The notes: a model not told the origin generated them from the letters alone. 64,000 bases of DNA from Thiodiazotropha sp040506705 (GCA_040506705.1 JBEVWG010000036.1:62001-126000); one strand, 5' to 3'. Shown: positions 51,261 through 60,936, counted from the first letter of the stretch. Program-made: numbers and translations.

Positions 51261-52616
51261 GTGGATTCAATACAAAAACTGATCGAAGGTCTGAATGGCA
51301 TTGTCTGGGGGCCGGTGATGCTGGTCCTGATCCTCGGTACAGGCCTGTTCCTGATGCTCGGTTTGAAGCTGATGCCTCTGGCTCGTCTCAAGTATGGATT
51401 TAAAATGCTCTGGGCCGGACGAAAGCAGCAGGGTGCTGGTGAAATCAGCCCTTTTAACGCCCTTATGACCTCCCTTTCTGCGACGATCGGAACCGGCAAT
51501 ATTGCGGGTGTGGCAACCGCCATTGCTCTGGGTGGTCCCGGGGCCCTGTTCTGGATGTGGTGTACCGCGTTGGTCGGTATGGCGACAAAATATGCAGAGG
51601 CTGTGCTGGCTGTGCGTTATCGGGAAGTGGATGAAAATGGTAACCACGTGGGTGGCCCGATGTACTACATCAAGAACGGTCTTGGCAGCAAGTGGACATG
51701 GTTGGGTACCCTGTTTGCCATATTTGGTGCACTGGCCGGTTTTGGAATCGGTAATACAGTGCAGGCCAATTCGGTAGCCCAGGCACTATTGAAAAATGAG
51801 GATCTTCTTATTGCGCCAGTTGTTACCGGTGTTGTGATGGCTGTTTTGGCTGCGCTTGTGTTGATCGGGGGTATCCGGCGGATTGCTGAAGTTGCCGGTA
51901 AGCTGGTTCCAATTATGGCAATTGCCTATTTGTTGGGCGGTGGCGTGATTCTGCTTCTCAACATCACAGAGATCCCTGCAGCGATAGCGGAGATAGTGAA
52001 GTATGCTTTTACACCGACAGCGGCAACAGGTGGATTTGCCGGTGCGGCAGTATGGGCGGCGATTCGATTTGGTGTGGCCCGGGGGGTCTTTTCCAATGAG
52101 GCGGGTCTTGGCAGTGCGCCTATTGCCCACGCCGCTGCAGCAACTGACAATCCAGTACGTCAGGGTACCGTCGCCATGTTGGGAACCTTTATCGATACCT
52201 TGATCGTATGTTCCGTTACCGGCCTGGCGATAGTGGTCACTGGGGTCTGGACGAGTGGTGAAACCGGTGCAGCGCTCTCTTCCAGTGCCTTTGAAATGGC
52301 ACTACCCGGCTATGGTGGCATGATCGTCAGTATCGGATTGGCTGTTTTTGCCTTCACCACAATTTTGGGTTGGAGTGTCTACAGCGAACGTTGTGTTGAG
52401 TACCTGTTTGGTATCAAAGCCATTACCCCGTTTCGTGTGCTTTGGATCATCATGATTCCAGTCGGCGCTATGGCTCAGGATCAACTCAACTTTGTCTGGC
52501 TAATTGCAGATACACTGAATGCGCTTATGGCGATTCCAAATCTTGTTGCGTTGTTGATGCTCAGTCCTGTGGTGTTTAAATTGACCAAGGACTACTTTGC
52601 TGAAAGTGGGGGTTGA
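51261..52616 (+). CDS. Sodium:alanine/glycine symporter (AGCS family)
   Basis: This 451-residue inner-membrane protein has about ten or eleven membrane segments. The AGCS signatures are MTSLSATIGTGNIAGVATAI, PGALFWMWCTALVGMATKYAE, GGPMYYI and GVFSNEAGLGSAPIAHAAA. I choose the GTG at 51261, which has AAGGGGG upstream and gives a family-like start (MDSIQKLIEGLN); upstream in-frame ATGs would read through the hairpin leader. It would import alanine or glycine with sodium. Confidence 0.93.
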   Translation: MDSIQKLIEGLNGIVWGPVMLVLILGTGLFLMLGLKLMPLARLKYGFKMLWAGRKQQGAGEISPFNALMTSLSATIGTGNIAGVATAIALGGPGALFWMWCTALVGMATKYAEAVLAVRYREVDENGNHVGGPMYYIKNGLGSKWTWLGTLFAIFGALAGFGIGNTVQANSVAQALLKNEDLLIAPVVTGVVMAVLAALVLIGGIRRIAEVAGKLVPIMAIAYLLGGGVILLLNITEIPAAIAEIVKYAFTPTAATGGFAGAAVWAAIRFGVARGVFSNEAGLGSAPIAHAAAATDNPVRQGTVAMLGTFIDTLIVCSVTGLAIVVTGVWTSGETGAALSSSAFEMALPGYGGMIVSIGLAVFAFTTILGWSVYSERCVEYLFGIKAITPFRVLWIIMIPVGAMAQDQLNFVWLIADTLNALMAIPNLVALLMLSPVVFKLTKDYFAESGG

Positions 52617-52739
52617 TTTCGCCCTGTTTCTAAAAGTACCCCTTTGGATCTGAAGAGATTGAGTATTATCATATATTAATATATTAATTTTGCTAGCATC
52701 CCCTGTCCTTTAATCAACCAGCCTGAAAGGGGTTGTCAC

Positions 52740-53945
52740 ATGCTCAGCAGTAACGAGTCTTCTTTTAATCCAAACTATTTTCTCTCCGCACTTGGTGCGG
52801 GGGGATTAACTATCTCCTTTTTTCTCTATCCGATGTTCATGCTGCCTCATCCGCAGACACCGATGGTCGCATTTGATGCTATTCAGGGTGTGCTGATGGG
52901 GGCGAATCCTTTGGCTGCACTGTTGCTGGCCTTGGATCTGCTGGCTGTAGTCGGATTTGCATTTGCCCATTTTCATCTGTTGGCAAAAAGCCTGATTGCA
53001 TTCAGGCGTTTTCGGCGCACTTCAGCCTATGAAGCGCTACGCAAAGGTAACAGTGAAGTTTCGCTGATGGCGATACCATTGACTATCAGTATGAGTATGA
53101 ATGTAGTGTTTGTTCTCGGCTCACTTTTCATACCTGGGTTATGGCAGGTGATTGAGTGGATTTTCCCCTTCGCTCTGGCTGCTTTTATCGCTATTGGTAT
53201 CTATGCTCTGCGGCTCTATGGCAGCTATTTTGTGCGTCTGTTGATCAAAGGGGATTTCGATTTTGACAGCAACAATAATCTGAGCCAGCTAATGGCGATC
53301 TTTGCTTTTGCGATGATTGCAACCGGTCTTGCCGGCCCTGGTGCAATGAGTCACACCCAGGCGATTAATGTAATCGGTATTTTCGGTTCCATCTTTTTTC
53401 TCTCTTTGTCTATTTTGTTGGCAGTTGTGAAATTGGTGTTGGGAACGAAATCGATGCTGCGTCATGGCATTGCCAGGAAGTCGAGTTATACCCTTTGGAT
53501 TCTGTTGCCGATTCTTACCCTGATTGGTATCAGTACGATCCGAATTATTATGGGGCTGCATCACGGTCTTGATGCGCCTCTTTCTCACCCTGCTCTTTTC
53601 GTCTTTACCTCGGTCATTTTGTCACTTGAGATCATGGTAGGTTTACTGGGGTATAAGGTGATGAAACAGTTAGGATATTTTGACGACTATCTTCGCGGTG
53701 ATAAGCGGGATGCAAGCAGTTTTGCGCTGGTTTGTCCCGGTGTGGCATTTTTTGTCTTCGGCCTCTTTTTTATTACCTTCGGTCTTGTGAAAAATGGTCT
53801 GGTTACGCCGATGTCACCGCTCTATTTTCTGATACTGGCACCTTTTATCTGGATCCAGGTCAAGACAGTGACTCTCTTTCTGAAGTTGAACTGTCAGGTT
53901 ATGGGGTATGGGTTTTGCCGCATTGGGCATCAAGTAAAAGCCTGA
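52740..53945 (+). CDS. Multi-pass membrane protein, TsoY-like or TDT-like
   Basis: This 401-residue protein has about ten membrane segments and no soluble domain. The segment FALVCPGVAFFVFGLFFITFG near the C terminus recalls the SLAC1/TehA-like fold. It also recalls what I remember as the TsoY family, which is reported to include selenoproteins; here the residue is an ordinary Cys codon. The substrate is unknown. AAGGGG precedes the ATG. It stands alone between the symporter gene and a terminator region. Confidence 0.6.
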   Translation: MLSSNESSFNPNYFLSALGAGGLTISFFLYPMFMLPHPQTPMVAFDAIQGVLMGANPLAALLLALDLLAVVGFAFAHFHLLAKSLIAFRRFRRTSAYEALRKGNSEVSLMAIPLTISMSMNVVFVLGSLFIPGLWQVIEWIFPFALAAFIAIGIYALRLYGSYFVRLLIKGDFDFDSNNNLSQLMAIFAFAMIATGLAGPGAMSHTQAINVIGIFGSIFFLSLSILLAVVKLVLGTKSMLRHGIARKSSYTLWILLPILTLIGISTIRIIMGLHHGLDAPLSHPALFVFTSVILSLEIMVGLLGYKVMKQLGYFDDYLRGDKRDASSFALVCPGVAFFVFGLFFITFGLVKNGLVTPMSPLYFLILAPFIWIQVKTVTLFLKLNCQVMGYGFCRIGHQVKA

Positions 53946-53954
53946 TCTGTACTG

Positions 53955-53996
53955 TTTCCGGCGAAGGCATTCGCCGGAAAACATCTTTATGATGTT
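53955..53996. terminator. Hairpins between convergent genes
   Basis: A perfect 11-bp stem TTTCCGGCGAA-ggca-TTCGCCGGAAA (53955-53980) is followed by AACATC-tttat-GATGTT and T's. It lies between the membrane-protein gene and the convergent grx gene. Confidence 0.65.
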
Positions 53997-54026
53997 TTAA
54001 CATTTTGTGACTGCATGAAGTTCTGG

Positions 54027-54386
54027 TTAGGCGTAGTAGTCTTCAGTAAGGTCTTCTGCAGTCGCAAAATGTTGTCGGAGATAGAGAATAATATCGTCGG
54101 ATTCATAGAGCCATTCGCTCTTATCCTGATATTGGATTCTCAGGCATGGGGTCTGCATTTTTCCTCCCCCCTGGCGTAGCTCGTTAGCATAAGCTGTTGC
54201 GTTTACAGCATCACGCTGTTCAATATTCAGATTCAGTTTGTGAATGACTCTGCTTACTTTGGTGCAGTAGGGGCAAAACGGAAAAATGTAGAGTGTGAGG
54301 CTGTCACTCTCTTTGTCGACTTGATCTTGTCTGGCTGGAGATCTTTTTATCGGTTTGGTAATGAGTCTCGATAGCCAGTGGAACAT
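54027..54386 (-). CDS. Glutaredoxin-like protein (CPYC)
   Basis: This 119-residue protein has a basic N-terminal extension of about 30 residues, then a glutaredoxin/GST-N fold: LTLYIFPFCPYCTKVSRVIHKL with a CPYC active site, and a TPCLRI cis-Pro motif. The GST-N-like C terminus (ESDDIILYLRQHF) suits a glutathione-binding protein. It follows bolA after 6 bp; BolA proteins commonly bind glutaredoxins through an iron-sulfur cluster, though usually the monothiol CGFS type. This dithiol form may have a different role. Confidence 0.85.
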   Translation of the reverse strand: MFHWLSRLITKPIKRSPARQDQVDKESDSLTLYIFPFCPYCTKVSRVIHKLNLNIEQRDAVNATAYANELRQGGGKMQTPCLRIQYQDKSEWLYESDDIILYLRQHFATAEDLTEDYYA

Positions 54387-54392
54387 TGCTCC

Positions 54393-54716
54393 TTATCCCT
54401 TTTTTGATCCGCCAAGGCACTCTGGTGAGTTGGGCACTGTACCGCCATGATTGAACCAATCTTCAGGTGTTAGGGTATGTAGTGCCAGTGCATGCACACC
54501 CCCTTCACTCAACTCTTCAGCAAGCACTTTGTTTACACGGCGGTGACGCTGAATCAGTTTTTCCCCATCGAAGGCTTCACTGACCAGGACAACTTTAAAA
54601 TGCGATTCAGCACCTTTGGGAACGCTATGGTTGTGGCTCTCATCGATCACTTCCAAATGGAGTGGAGAGAAGTTTTCCTGCAACTTTTTTTCAATGATTT
54701 GCTGCGTAGTTATCAT
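54393..54716 (-). CDS. bolA: BolA family protein
   Basis: This 107-residue protein has the BolA fold: LEVIDESHNHSVPKGAESHFKVVLVSEAFDGEKLIQRHRRV in summary, with the conserved ESHNH and FxG elements, then GGVHALALHTLTPEDW. BolA binds DNA and iron-sulfur glutaredoxins. It is in an operon with the grx-like gene. Confidence 0.94.
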   Translation of the reverse strand: MITTQQIIEKKLQENFSPLHLEVIDESHNHSVPKGAESHFKVVLVSEAFDGEKLIQRHRRVNKVLAEELSEGGVHALALHTLTPEDWFNHGGTVPNSPECLGGSKKG

Positions 54717-54780
54717 TTGGGTACCTGTTGATGTCAGTGTAATTAATTGCGGAGTTTCAGGGTTTGATCAGCTTATTGCC

Positions 54781-55461
54781 TCATAGTTTCAGGGCCTCCC
54801 GGACAAAGGGTATCGTCAGTTTACGCTGAGCCGCAAGAGAGGCTTGATCCAGACGGTCGATAAGTATCGTCAGGAAGTGGATGTCCCGGGGGGTTCTCTG
54901 AAGTAGGAATCTCGCGGTATCGACACTCATCGACATGCCTCGAGATTCCGCACTGCTGAGCAGAAGTTCCAGGCGCTCTTCATCATTCAATGGAAACAGG
55001 TGATAACAAGGGCCCCAGGTCAGCCGGGAGGCCAGGTCAGGTAGTTGTAAGGCCAGTTGTCCTGGAGGGCGGTCACAAGCAATGATCAAATGAGCATGAT
55101 GCTCTCTCAACTGATTAAAGAGGTTGAATATCGCCACTTCCCACGCTCTGTCTCCTGCAAGCACCTGTAGATCGTCGAGGCAGACCAGGGAGAAGCTCTC
55201 AAGTCCTTCCAGCATGGCTGGCTGCAGGCCATGCTCAGACTTGAATGGGAGATAGGCAGGTTGTTGACCATTCGCTTGGGATTGCTGGCAGGCCGCTTGG
55301 AGCAGGTGGCTTTTACCGCAACCTGAATCACCCCAAAGATAGATATAGGGGTCGGTTTCGGTGCGCAAACGCGAGACTGCCTCGCCATTTCGGCCTATGA
55401 CGAAGTGCCTGAAATCGACTCTGGGTCTAATGCTCAAGCCAAGAGGGAGTTGTGTGGGCAT
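54781..55461 (-). CDS. hda: DnaA regulatory inactivator Hda
   Basis: Hda, bound to the DNA-loaded sliding clamp, stimulates ATP hydrolysis by DnaA and so prevents re-initiation. The 226-residue protein begins with the clamp-binding motif QLPLGL (residues 4-9), then an AAA core with GDSGCGKSHLLQA and LVCLDDLQVLAG. The ATG at 55461 is chosen; the same frame runs upstream into wrbA without family similarity. It follows wrbA after 16 bp. Confidence 0.93.
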   Translation of the reverse strand: MPTQLPLGLSIRPRVDFRHFVIGRNGEAVSRLRTETDPYIYLWGDSGCGKSHLLQAACQQSQANGQQPAYLPFKSEHGLQPAMLEGLESFSLVCLDDLQVLAGDRAWEVAIFNLFNQLREHHAHLIIACDRPPGQLALQLPDLASRLTWGPCYHLFPLNDEERLELLLSSAESRGMSMSVDTARFLLQRTPRDIHFLTILIDRLDQASLAAQRKLTIPFVREALKL

Positions 55462-55477
55462 AGTCGTTTGACAGGGG

Positions 55478-56071
55478 TTAGCTTTGTAGTTGCAAGGCAG
55501 TTTCGGCCATACGTTTACCCTGGTTGATGCAGATGCGCTTCTCCTCTTCAGTGATGGGAAGTTTGCTCTCTTTTCCGGCCAAATGGCTGGCCCCATAGGG
55601 TGTGCCACCACTCTGGGTATGCAGCAGGGCTGTCTCACTGTAAGGAATGCCGACCAGTATCATGCCATGGTGCAGCAATGGCAGCATCATCGATAACAAT
55701 GTGCTCTCCTGGCCACCATGAAGGCTGGAGGTGGAGGTAAACACTGAGGCAGGTTTTCCAATCATTGCGCCATTCATCCACAGCGGACTGGTCGAATCGA
55801 GGCAATACTTCATCGAGGCAGCCATATTGCCGAAGCGGGTCGGGCTGCCGAGAATCAATCCGTCACAATCGCGAAAATCAGATTCTGTTATGTAGGGTGC
55901 ACCACTTTCAGGGATAGTCTCTTTAGTCGCCTCACACACTGTTGATACCTCTGGTACAGTCCGGAGTTTTGCCTGAGCACCAGCTACCTCTTCCACGCCA
56001 CGGGCTATAATACGGGCCATTTCAGCTGTGGCACCGTGACGGCTATAGTATAAAATCAGGATTTCTGCCAT
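55478..56071 (-). CDS. wrbA: WrbA-type NAD(P)H:quinone oxidoreductase
   Basis: This 197-residue flavodoxin-like protein has ILILYYSRHGATAEMARIIARG (FMN phosphate loop), LILGSPTRFGNMAASMKYCLD and SLHGGQESTLLSMMLPLLHHGMI. It reduces quinones with two electrons. The gene is in the arsC-wrbA-hda run seen in many Gammaproteobacteria; the DUF2069 gene often found between wrbA and hda is missing. Confidence 0.94.
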   Translation of the reverse strand: MAEILILYYSRHGATAEMARIIARGVEEVAGAQAKLRTVPEVSTVCEATKETIPESGAPYITESDFRDCDGLILGSPTRFGNMAASMKYCLDSTSPLWMNGAMIGKPASVFTSTSSLHGGQESTLLSMMLPLLHHGMILVGIPYSETALLHTQSGGTPYGASHLAGKESKLPITEEEKRICINQGKRMAETALQLQS

Positions 56072-56103
56072 TGGTTTACTTCCGGGTTAGAGGGTATCGC
56101 ACT

Positions 56104-56451
56104 TTAAATCAGTTCCAGTACCTTTTCAGGCGGTCGGCCGATTGCTGCCTTGCCATCTTTTATCACGATCGGCCGTTCAATCAACTTTGGGTGAGCAATC
56201 ATCGCATCGATCAGCTGTTTTCGGGTCAGGCTTGCATCATCGAGATGATTTTCCTTATATTCTGACTCCTTTTTACGCATCAAATCACGAGGTTCCAGGC
56301 CGAGCATGTTGAGGATCTTTTCCAGGGTTTTCTTGTCCGGTGGGGTTTTCAGATACTCGACAATATCGGGTTCTAACCCTTGTTCTTGCAGTAGCTGCAG
56401 GGTCTGCCTGGATTTGCTGCAGCGTGGGTTATGATAGATCTCAATGCTCAT
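56104..56451 (-). CDS. arsC: ArsC-family (glutaredoxin-dependent) arsenate reductase
   Basis: This 115-residue protein has YHNPRCSKSRQTLQLL with the catalytic Cys11, the family KxPP segment (YLKTPPDK) and the C-terminal RPIVIKDGKAAIGRPPEKVLEL with its arginine. It is of the ArsC/YfgD type. No other arsenic genes are present, and YfgD-like members in this hda operon may not be true arsenate reductases. First gene of the five-gene run to grx. Confidence 0.9.
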   Translation of the reverse strand: MSIEIYHNPRCSKSRQTLQLLQEQGLEPDIVEYLKTPPDKKTLEKILNMLGLEPRDLMRKKESEYKENHLDDASLTRKQLIDAMIAHPKLIERPIVIKDGKAAIGRPPEKVLELI

Positions 56452-56562
56452 TGTAAGTTATACCTCTTAATGGTTGATGGACATTGTATCCATATGAGAT
56501 TGACTGCTCCACACTAGGATAGACATCTTGACACCAAGTTACACTCAGAAGGGAAACCGGTG

Positions 56563-57843
56563 ATGAATCTGCAGGGTCTTAATCATAGGTTGTTGTCATA
56601 TTTACAGCATCTACGTTCGTTTTTCGGATTGCTGATACACCATTTCGTGGCTGATGGTGGGGTACAGCATGTTGCTGCCTTGACCTACACCACACTACTC
56701 TCCCTGGTGCCGCTGATGACTGTGGTACTGGCCCTGTTCTCAGTCTTCCCGGCTTCTGAACGGATGTCAGAACAGATTGAGGATTTTCTATTTCAGAACT
56801 TTGTACCGGCAGCGGGTGAAGCCGTGCAGCAACATCTGAAGAATTTCAGCCAAAAAGCGGCGCAGCTTACCGGGGTGGGGTTTGTGTTTCTGATTCTGGT
56901 CGCTTTACTGTTAATGAGCAATATCGATAAGGCATTCAATACCATCTGGCATGTTAGGAAAAGCCGATCACCATTGGCAAAATTTACAGTTTATTGGGCG
57001 ATTCTCTCTCTTGGTCCCATACTGATCGTGGTGAGTGTGGGGGTGACTTCCTACCTGGTGTCGATTCCTCTGATCGAGCAGGCTCAGGCGGTAGTAATGG
57101 TACGTTCCAAGTTGCTAAGTATCATGCCTGTAGCAATTTCAGCCTTAGCATTCAGTATGTTGTATGCACTGGTGCCGAATCGGTCAGTACCTATGCGCCA
57201 TGCACTACTGGGTGGTCTGCTTGCGGCATTGCTGTTTGAGTTATCGAAACGGGGTTTTGCCCTCTATGTAACCACCTTTCCAACCTATGAAGCGATCTAT
57301 GGCGCATTGGCTGTTGTGCCTATCTTTCTGATCTGGATCTACCTCTCCTGGCTGGTAACCATGCTAGGGGCTGAGTTTACCTACTGTCTGGGTATCTATC
57401 GGCAAGATTGGAGGGCCCACTACCATCAGCGGGGAGGGGTATTTCTTCTGGCGCTGCGACTGCTAGCTCAGCTTAGGAGCTCCCAGCATCAAGGTGTTTC
57501 AATGACCACTCGTCAGCTGCTGATGCAGATTCCTGCTGCCACGGAAGAGCAGATCGATGAAACATTGAATAAACTATACAGTGCCCACCTGGTACTAAAA
57601 GCGGATGAAAAAGGGTGGGCATTGGCACGAGATCTTAGGCAGGTGAAGCTGAGTGATCTATACCACTCATCGGCTTATGTATTGCCAGAGAGTGGGCAAA
57701 TGGTGGGTATGCCTGATGCCCTCAGGGATCTAATAGAGGGGGTGAATTTAACGATAGTTCAGACCATGGACAGGTCACTTGAAGAGCTGCTGAACGAACC
57801 GGTAGTAGAGAGTGGTGAACAGGAACCGCTTAAACACTTTTGA
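56563..57843 (+). CDS. YihY family inner-membrane protein
   Basis: This 426-residue protein has six membrane segments of the YihY/UPF0761 family (once misnamed RNase BN). The motifs are HVAALTYTTLLSLVPLMTVVLALFS, NIDKAFNTIWHV and FPTYEAIYGALAVVPIFLIWIYLSW. A cytosolic C-terminal winged-helix-like tail of about 130 residues follows (TTRQLLMQIPAATEEQIDETL). I choose the ATG at 56563; a GTG lies three bases earlier. The role is unknown. The 3' end overlaps the convergent gene by 14 bp. Confidence 0.93.
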   Translation: MNLQGLNHRLLSYLQHLRSFFGLLIHHFVADGGVQHVAALTYTTLLSLVPLMTVVLALFSVFPASERMSEQIEDFLFQNFVPAAGEAVQQHLKNFSQKAAQLTGVGFVFLILVALLLMSNIDKAFNTIWHVRKSRSPLAKFTVYWAILSLGPILIVVSVGVTSYLVSIPLIEQAQAVVMVRSKLLSIMPVAISALAFSMLYALVPNRSVPMRHALLGGLLAALLFELSKRGFALYVTTFPTYEAIYGALAVVPIFLIWIYLSWLVTMLGAEFTYCLGIYRQDWRAHYHQRGGVFLLALRLLAQLRSSQHQGVSMTTRQLLMQIPAATEEQIDETLNKLYSAHLVLKADEKGWALARDLRQVKLSDLYHSSAYVLPESGQMVGMPDALRDLIEGVNLTIVQTMDRSLEELLNEPVVESGEQEPLKHF

Positions 57844-59443
57844 CCCGAAAGCGCTCGAAATGGGCTGTTGTTTCCAGTTGTTGTAGTGGACTGATGCTGG
57901 GTGAAGGAATCATCTCTTCAATCCTGTACTCCTGCCCAATCACAAAAAAGTGCTTAGGTACAATCAGTGAACTGCGATTGTTGTGCCCTTGGTCGATAAA
58001 TATACCCGCATGATCCGGGTTGGGTGACTCTTCTGTCTGGGGTTGAGCAAGACGAATTGTGATGGGGGCAATTTTACCAAGAACAAATTGTACACCTATT
58101 TCAAGCTGGTTATTCGCGCTGTTCATAGCGCGCTTGACTACACCCAGTTTCCAGTCGCTGCCGTGGCGTTTCTCATGGTTTGATATCAGTATCAATTCAC
58201 CAATAAGCTGGCCGGTGAAAATCTGACGTGGGATACATAAAGCGACTCCCGATCGGCTTTGATTACTGCGCAAAGCAAGAATTTGCTCATCAGCGACAGA
58301 GCTTGAGGCGCCAGCTATTCCCACTGACTGAGTCATGGTGATCTCTTGTTCGTCACTTTCAACAGAGCCGCTCTGGTTTGTTAGATAATTGTGTACTTTT
58401 TGCACGCCTACCCACATCATCACCTGTCCTGAAGTGTTGTGACGTTCACTATCGCGTTTTAGACGTATATGCCAGGTTTTCAACATTCTCGCGAAGAGAT
58501 TTTTTACTTCCCTGGTCGTCAACTGATTCAGACTGCTCGGTTTGCTCTGTTCTGATTGCTCCAGGCTGCGTAACTGTTGATGTAAGCTCTTGCTGACAGG
58601 GCTGAGGTCAAACAGAGAGAAGCGGGATAGTGTCAGATTTTCGAGACACTCTTCATGAAAAAGATAGGGTGGCACTTCCCCCAGGCGATCGATAATGTAG
58701 CGCCCGGTTGTCTCATCATCTGCTGTGGGTGTGGATATACGGGCTTCACTGGCGATTGAGTTCAAAAAGTCGAAGCATAGCCACGGCTCGCCCTCTTGCA
58801 AGTGGCAGGGGTCAAGAAGCAGCAGTAACATATAGCGGTTGAATTGGTGGGCGATAGTGGCCTGATGCGGTTCGGGCTGATCACTATCCTCCATCTCAAC
58901 AAACTGGAGATTTTGCTCGCAGGCAAATGTCATCAAACGAGACAATTGGCGGTAGGAAGAGACTGAACGGCAGTCAAACTCTTCGCAGGCAAGAAGATAA
59001 TCGAGAATGAAATATTTAGTCGCGTAATAGAGTGCATGGCCGAGTCGGGCAATTACCTTCTTATTTGGCTTGCAGGCAATGCACTCATTTGCAATATGGC
59101 AATAGCCATAGCCCATCTCCAGCATCACACGACGAATATCGCTGATCGGACCTTGATGCTTTCTTTGTTCCAGACCATGAAGAAGACGCATGGCTGGTGT
59201 GACATAGATCTGCATCAAATCTTCACGTTTCTTGACCTGACCCGGAAAACGGTTCAGACGCCCAAGACTGGTAATTACGTTTTCGGCGAGTTGCTGGGGG
59301 TTGGCAAAGGGCAGGGCAGTAGCCCACAGACCCAGTTGCTGAGGATCAGTCTCGACCAGGGGATTCTCGAAAGGATCAGCTTGTGGCACAAAGAACAGAG
59401 GTTGTTTGTTGGTGGGTGCTTTGTTGGTAAAAAAGTCAAACAT
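57830..59443 (-). CDS. Large cytosolic protein with a C-terminal PilZ-like region
   Basis: This 537-residue protein has a helical N-terminal part of about 370 residues that I do not recognise. The C-terminal part has an N394-x-S-x-x-G motif (NQSRSGVAL), followed by beta-strand-like segments with WKLGVVKRA and LEIGVQFV, which is the PilZ pattern. The arginine motif that normally precedes it is not clear, so c-di-GMP binding is uncertain. If real, it could be an effector for the c-di-GMP enzyme encoded at 21.4-24.4 kb. Confidence 0.7.
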   Translation of the reverse strand: MFDFFTNKAPTNKQPLFFVPQADPFENPLVETDPQQLGLWATALPFANPQQLAENVITSLGRLNRFPGQVKKREDLMQIYVTPAMRLLHGLEQRKHQGPISDIRRVMLEMGYGYCHIANECIACKPNKKVIARLGHALYYATKYFILDYLLACEEFDCRSVSSYRQLSRLMTFACEQNLQFVEMEDSDQPEPHQATIAHQFNRYMLLLLLDPCHLQEGEPWLCFDFLNSIASEARISTPTADDETTGRYIIDRLGEVPPYLFHEECLENLTLSRFSLFDLSPVSKSLHQQLRSLEQSEQSKPSSLNQLTTREVKNLFARMLKTWHIRLKRDSERHNTSGQVMMWVGVQKVHNYLTNQSGSVESDEQEITMTQSVGIAGASSSVADEQILALRSNQSRSGVALCIPRQIFTGQLIGELILISNHEKRHGSDWKLGVVKRAMNSANNQLEIGVQFVLGKIAPITIRLAQPQTEESPNPDHAGIFIDQGHNNRSSLIVPKHFFVIGQEYRIEEMIPSPSISPLQQLETTAHFERFRVKSV

Positions 59444-59888
59444 AGATATTTTCTGTTCAGTCCGTTTCTTTATATTTTGGCGTCCATAAACAAACTATAC
59501 CATTTATTAGGTTAGCTTAAGCGGTGATATTAACCCAATCATTCAATGCCTAAATTGAGTCAGAGCTGTTGGTTATGTTATAGAACCTGACTTAGCGTAC
59601 AAATGCTAGACTCATGCACGATACAGAAGAATTACCAAGCATGGAATATTACTATATTTTAATGGGTTAATGTTGAGGTTTCATGAGAGTCTATCTCCCC
59701 TCTCCAAGGCGATCTTCAGTCATGACCAGCGAGTTTGACCACAAATAGGAAATTCCTAATTAAGGTTTTCCTTAGGGCCGATTCGATTAGTGTGAACAGG
59801 CCCTAATTGCACTTATCGGAATTTAGCCTGAGAATGGAGGTCTGAAACTTCGGCCATCCAGAAGATTATCGATTCAACGGAGATATTT
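59444..59888. other. Gap before the TlpA-like gene
   Basis: These 445 bp hold no supported gene. They include an AT-rich stretch (59510-59680), the palindromic repeat at 59772-59806, and presumably the promoters of the TlpA-like gene and of the PilZ-like gene. Confidence 0.4.
59772..59806. repeat. AGGGCC...GGCCCT palindrome repeat, copy 1
   Basis: TTAGGGCC, the centre GATTCGATTAGTGTGAACA, then GGCCCTAA. Apart from two or three changes in the centre it equals the copy at 62237-62270 in the same orientation. The outer eight bases pair as a hairpin. Confidence 0.8.
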
Positions 59889-60389
59889 ATGCAGTGCAAC
59901 AGTCCCCTAAGCCGTATCCTCTTTTTCTGTGGATTGTGGCTGTTTGTTCTCCCGGCAATGGCTGAAGCGGTGGATTTCGAGCTTCCAGGGCTTGATGGCA
60001 AGAACTATCGTCTTTCTGACTATCGGGGAAAATGGGTGTTGGTCAACTACTGGGCCACTTGGTGTCCACCGTGCCGGGAAGAGTTACCTGAGCTGGAAGT
60101 GTTCCATTCCAATCACAAAGACAAGGATGCTGTGGTATTAGGTATTGCGATGGAGCGAATTGATCCACCTCGCCTCAAGAGTTTTGTTGATGAGCAGTTT
60201 CTGAGTTATCCAATTTTATTGACAAAGCCAGCGGCTCGAACCGAATTGGGTCGGGTACCTGGACTACCAACCTCTTTTCTGGTCAACCCTGAGGGTGAGC
60301 TTGTTGCCCGTCAGGTAGGCCCTGTAACCCTGGAAGACCTTGAATCTTTCATAAATGAAGAGAGCAATACAAAGGAAGAGACCGAGTGA
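59889..60389 (+). CDS. TlpA-like periplasmic thioredoxin
   Basis: This 166-residue protein has a signal peptide ending at PAMAEA and a TlpA/ResA thioredoxin fold: DFELPGLDGKNYRLSDYRGKWVLVNYWATWCPPC with a WCPPC site in summary form, then the cis-Pro VPGLPTSFLV. It would reduce disulfides in the periplasm, for example in cytochrome c or sulfur-oxidation proteins. The next gene, 10 bp on, encodes another thioredoxin-fold protein. Confidence 0.92.
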   Translation: MQCNSPLSRILFFCGLWLFVLPAMAEAVDFELPGLDGKNYRLSDYRGKWVLVNYWATWCPPCREELPELEVFHSNHKDKDAVVLGIAMERIDPPRLKSFVDEQFLSYPILLTKPAARTELGRVPGLPTSFLVNPEGELVARQVGPVTLEDLESFINEESNTKEETE

Positions 60390-60399
60390 GGAGGCAATA

Positions 60400-60936
60400 A
60401 TGAAAAAATCCATACTCTTCCTGATCCTGGCCAGCCTCTTTTTTGGCGATGCAAACTCTGCTACACGTGATCCTGTGAACTATTTTTTTGATCAGTCACT
60501 GGGTGATTTCAGTGAGGAACTGACAGTGGCCAGGGAAGAGGGGAAAAAAGGGGTTTTGATCATGTTTGAAATGGATGAGTGTCCCTTTTGTCATCGGATG
60601 AAGAGCAGAGTGCTCAATCAAGTGGAGGTTCAGGACTATTTCAAAGCACATTTCCAGATATATACCGTAGATATTGAGGGGGATGTGGAGATTGCAGATT
60701 TCAAAGGGCAACTCATGAAGGAGAAGGATTTCGCCTTTAAGCAGTTCAAGGTGCGCGCAACCCCTGTTTTCGGCTTTTTCGATCTGGATGGTAATTTAAT
60801 TACCCGTTTTACAGGAGCCGCCAATAGCGCCGAAGAGTTTATGTGGCTCGGTGAATTTGTGGTGGATGAGCACTATAAATCGACAAATTTTTCGCGTTAT
60901 AAACGGGCTAAAAAAAAGGAACTTAGGACGCAGTGA
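60400..60936 (+). CDS. Periplasmic thioredoxin-fold protein (CPFC), SoxW-like
   Basis: This 178-residue protein starts at the ATG at 60400, preceded by GAGG; an in-frame ATG at 60355 lies inside the previous gene. A signal peptide ends near DANSA. The active site is DECPFCHRMK (CPFC), and the cis-Pro lies in RATPVFGFFDLDG. It resembles SoxW-type thioredoxins of sulfur oxidizers. Its stop overlaps the GTG start of the TolC-like gene, so the thiol proteins and the export genes form one operon. Confidence 0.88.
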   Translation: MKKSILFLILASLFFGDANSATRDPVNYFFDQSLGDFSEELTVAREEGKKGVLIMFEMDECPFCHRMKSRVLNQVEVQDYFKAHFQIYTVDIEGDVEIADFKGQLMKEKDFAFKQFKVRATPVFGFFDLDGNLITRFTGAANSAEEFMWLGEFVVDEHYKSTNFSRYKRAKKKELRTQ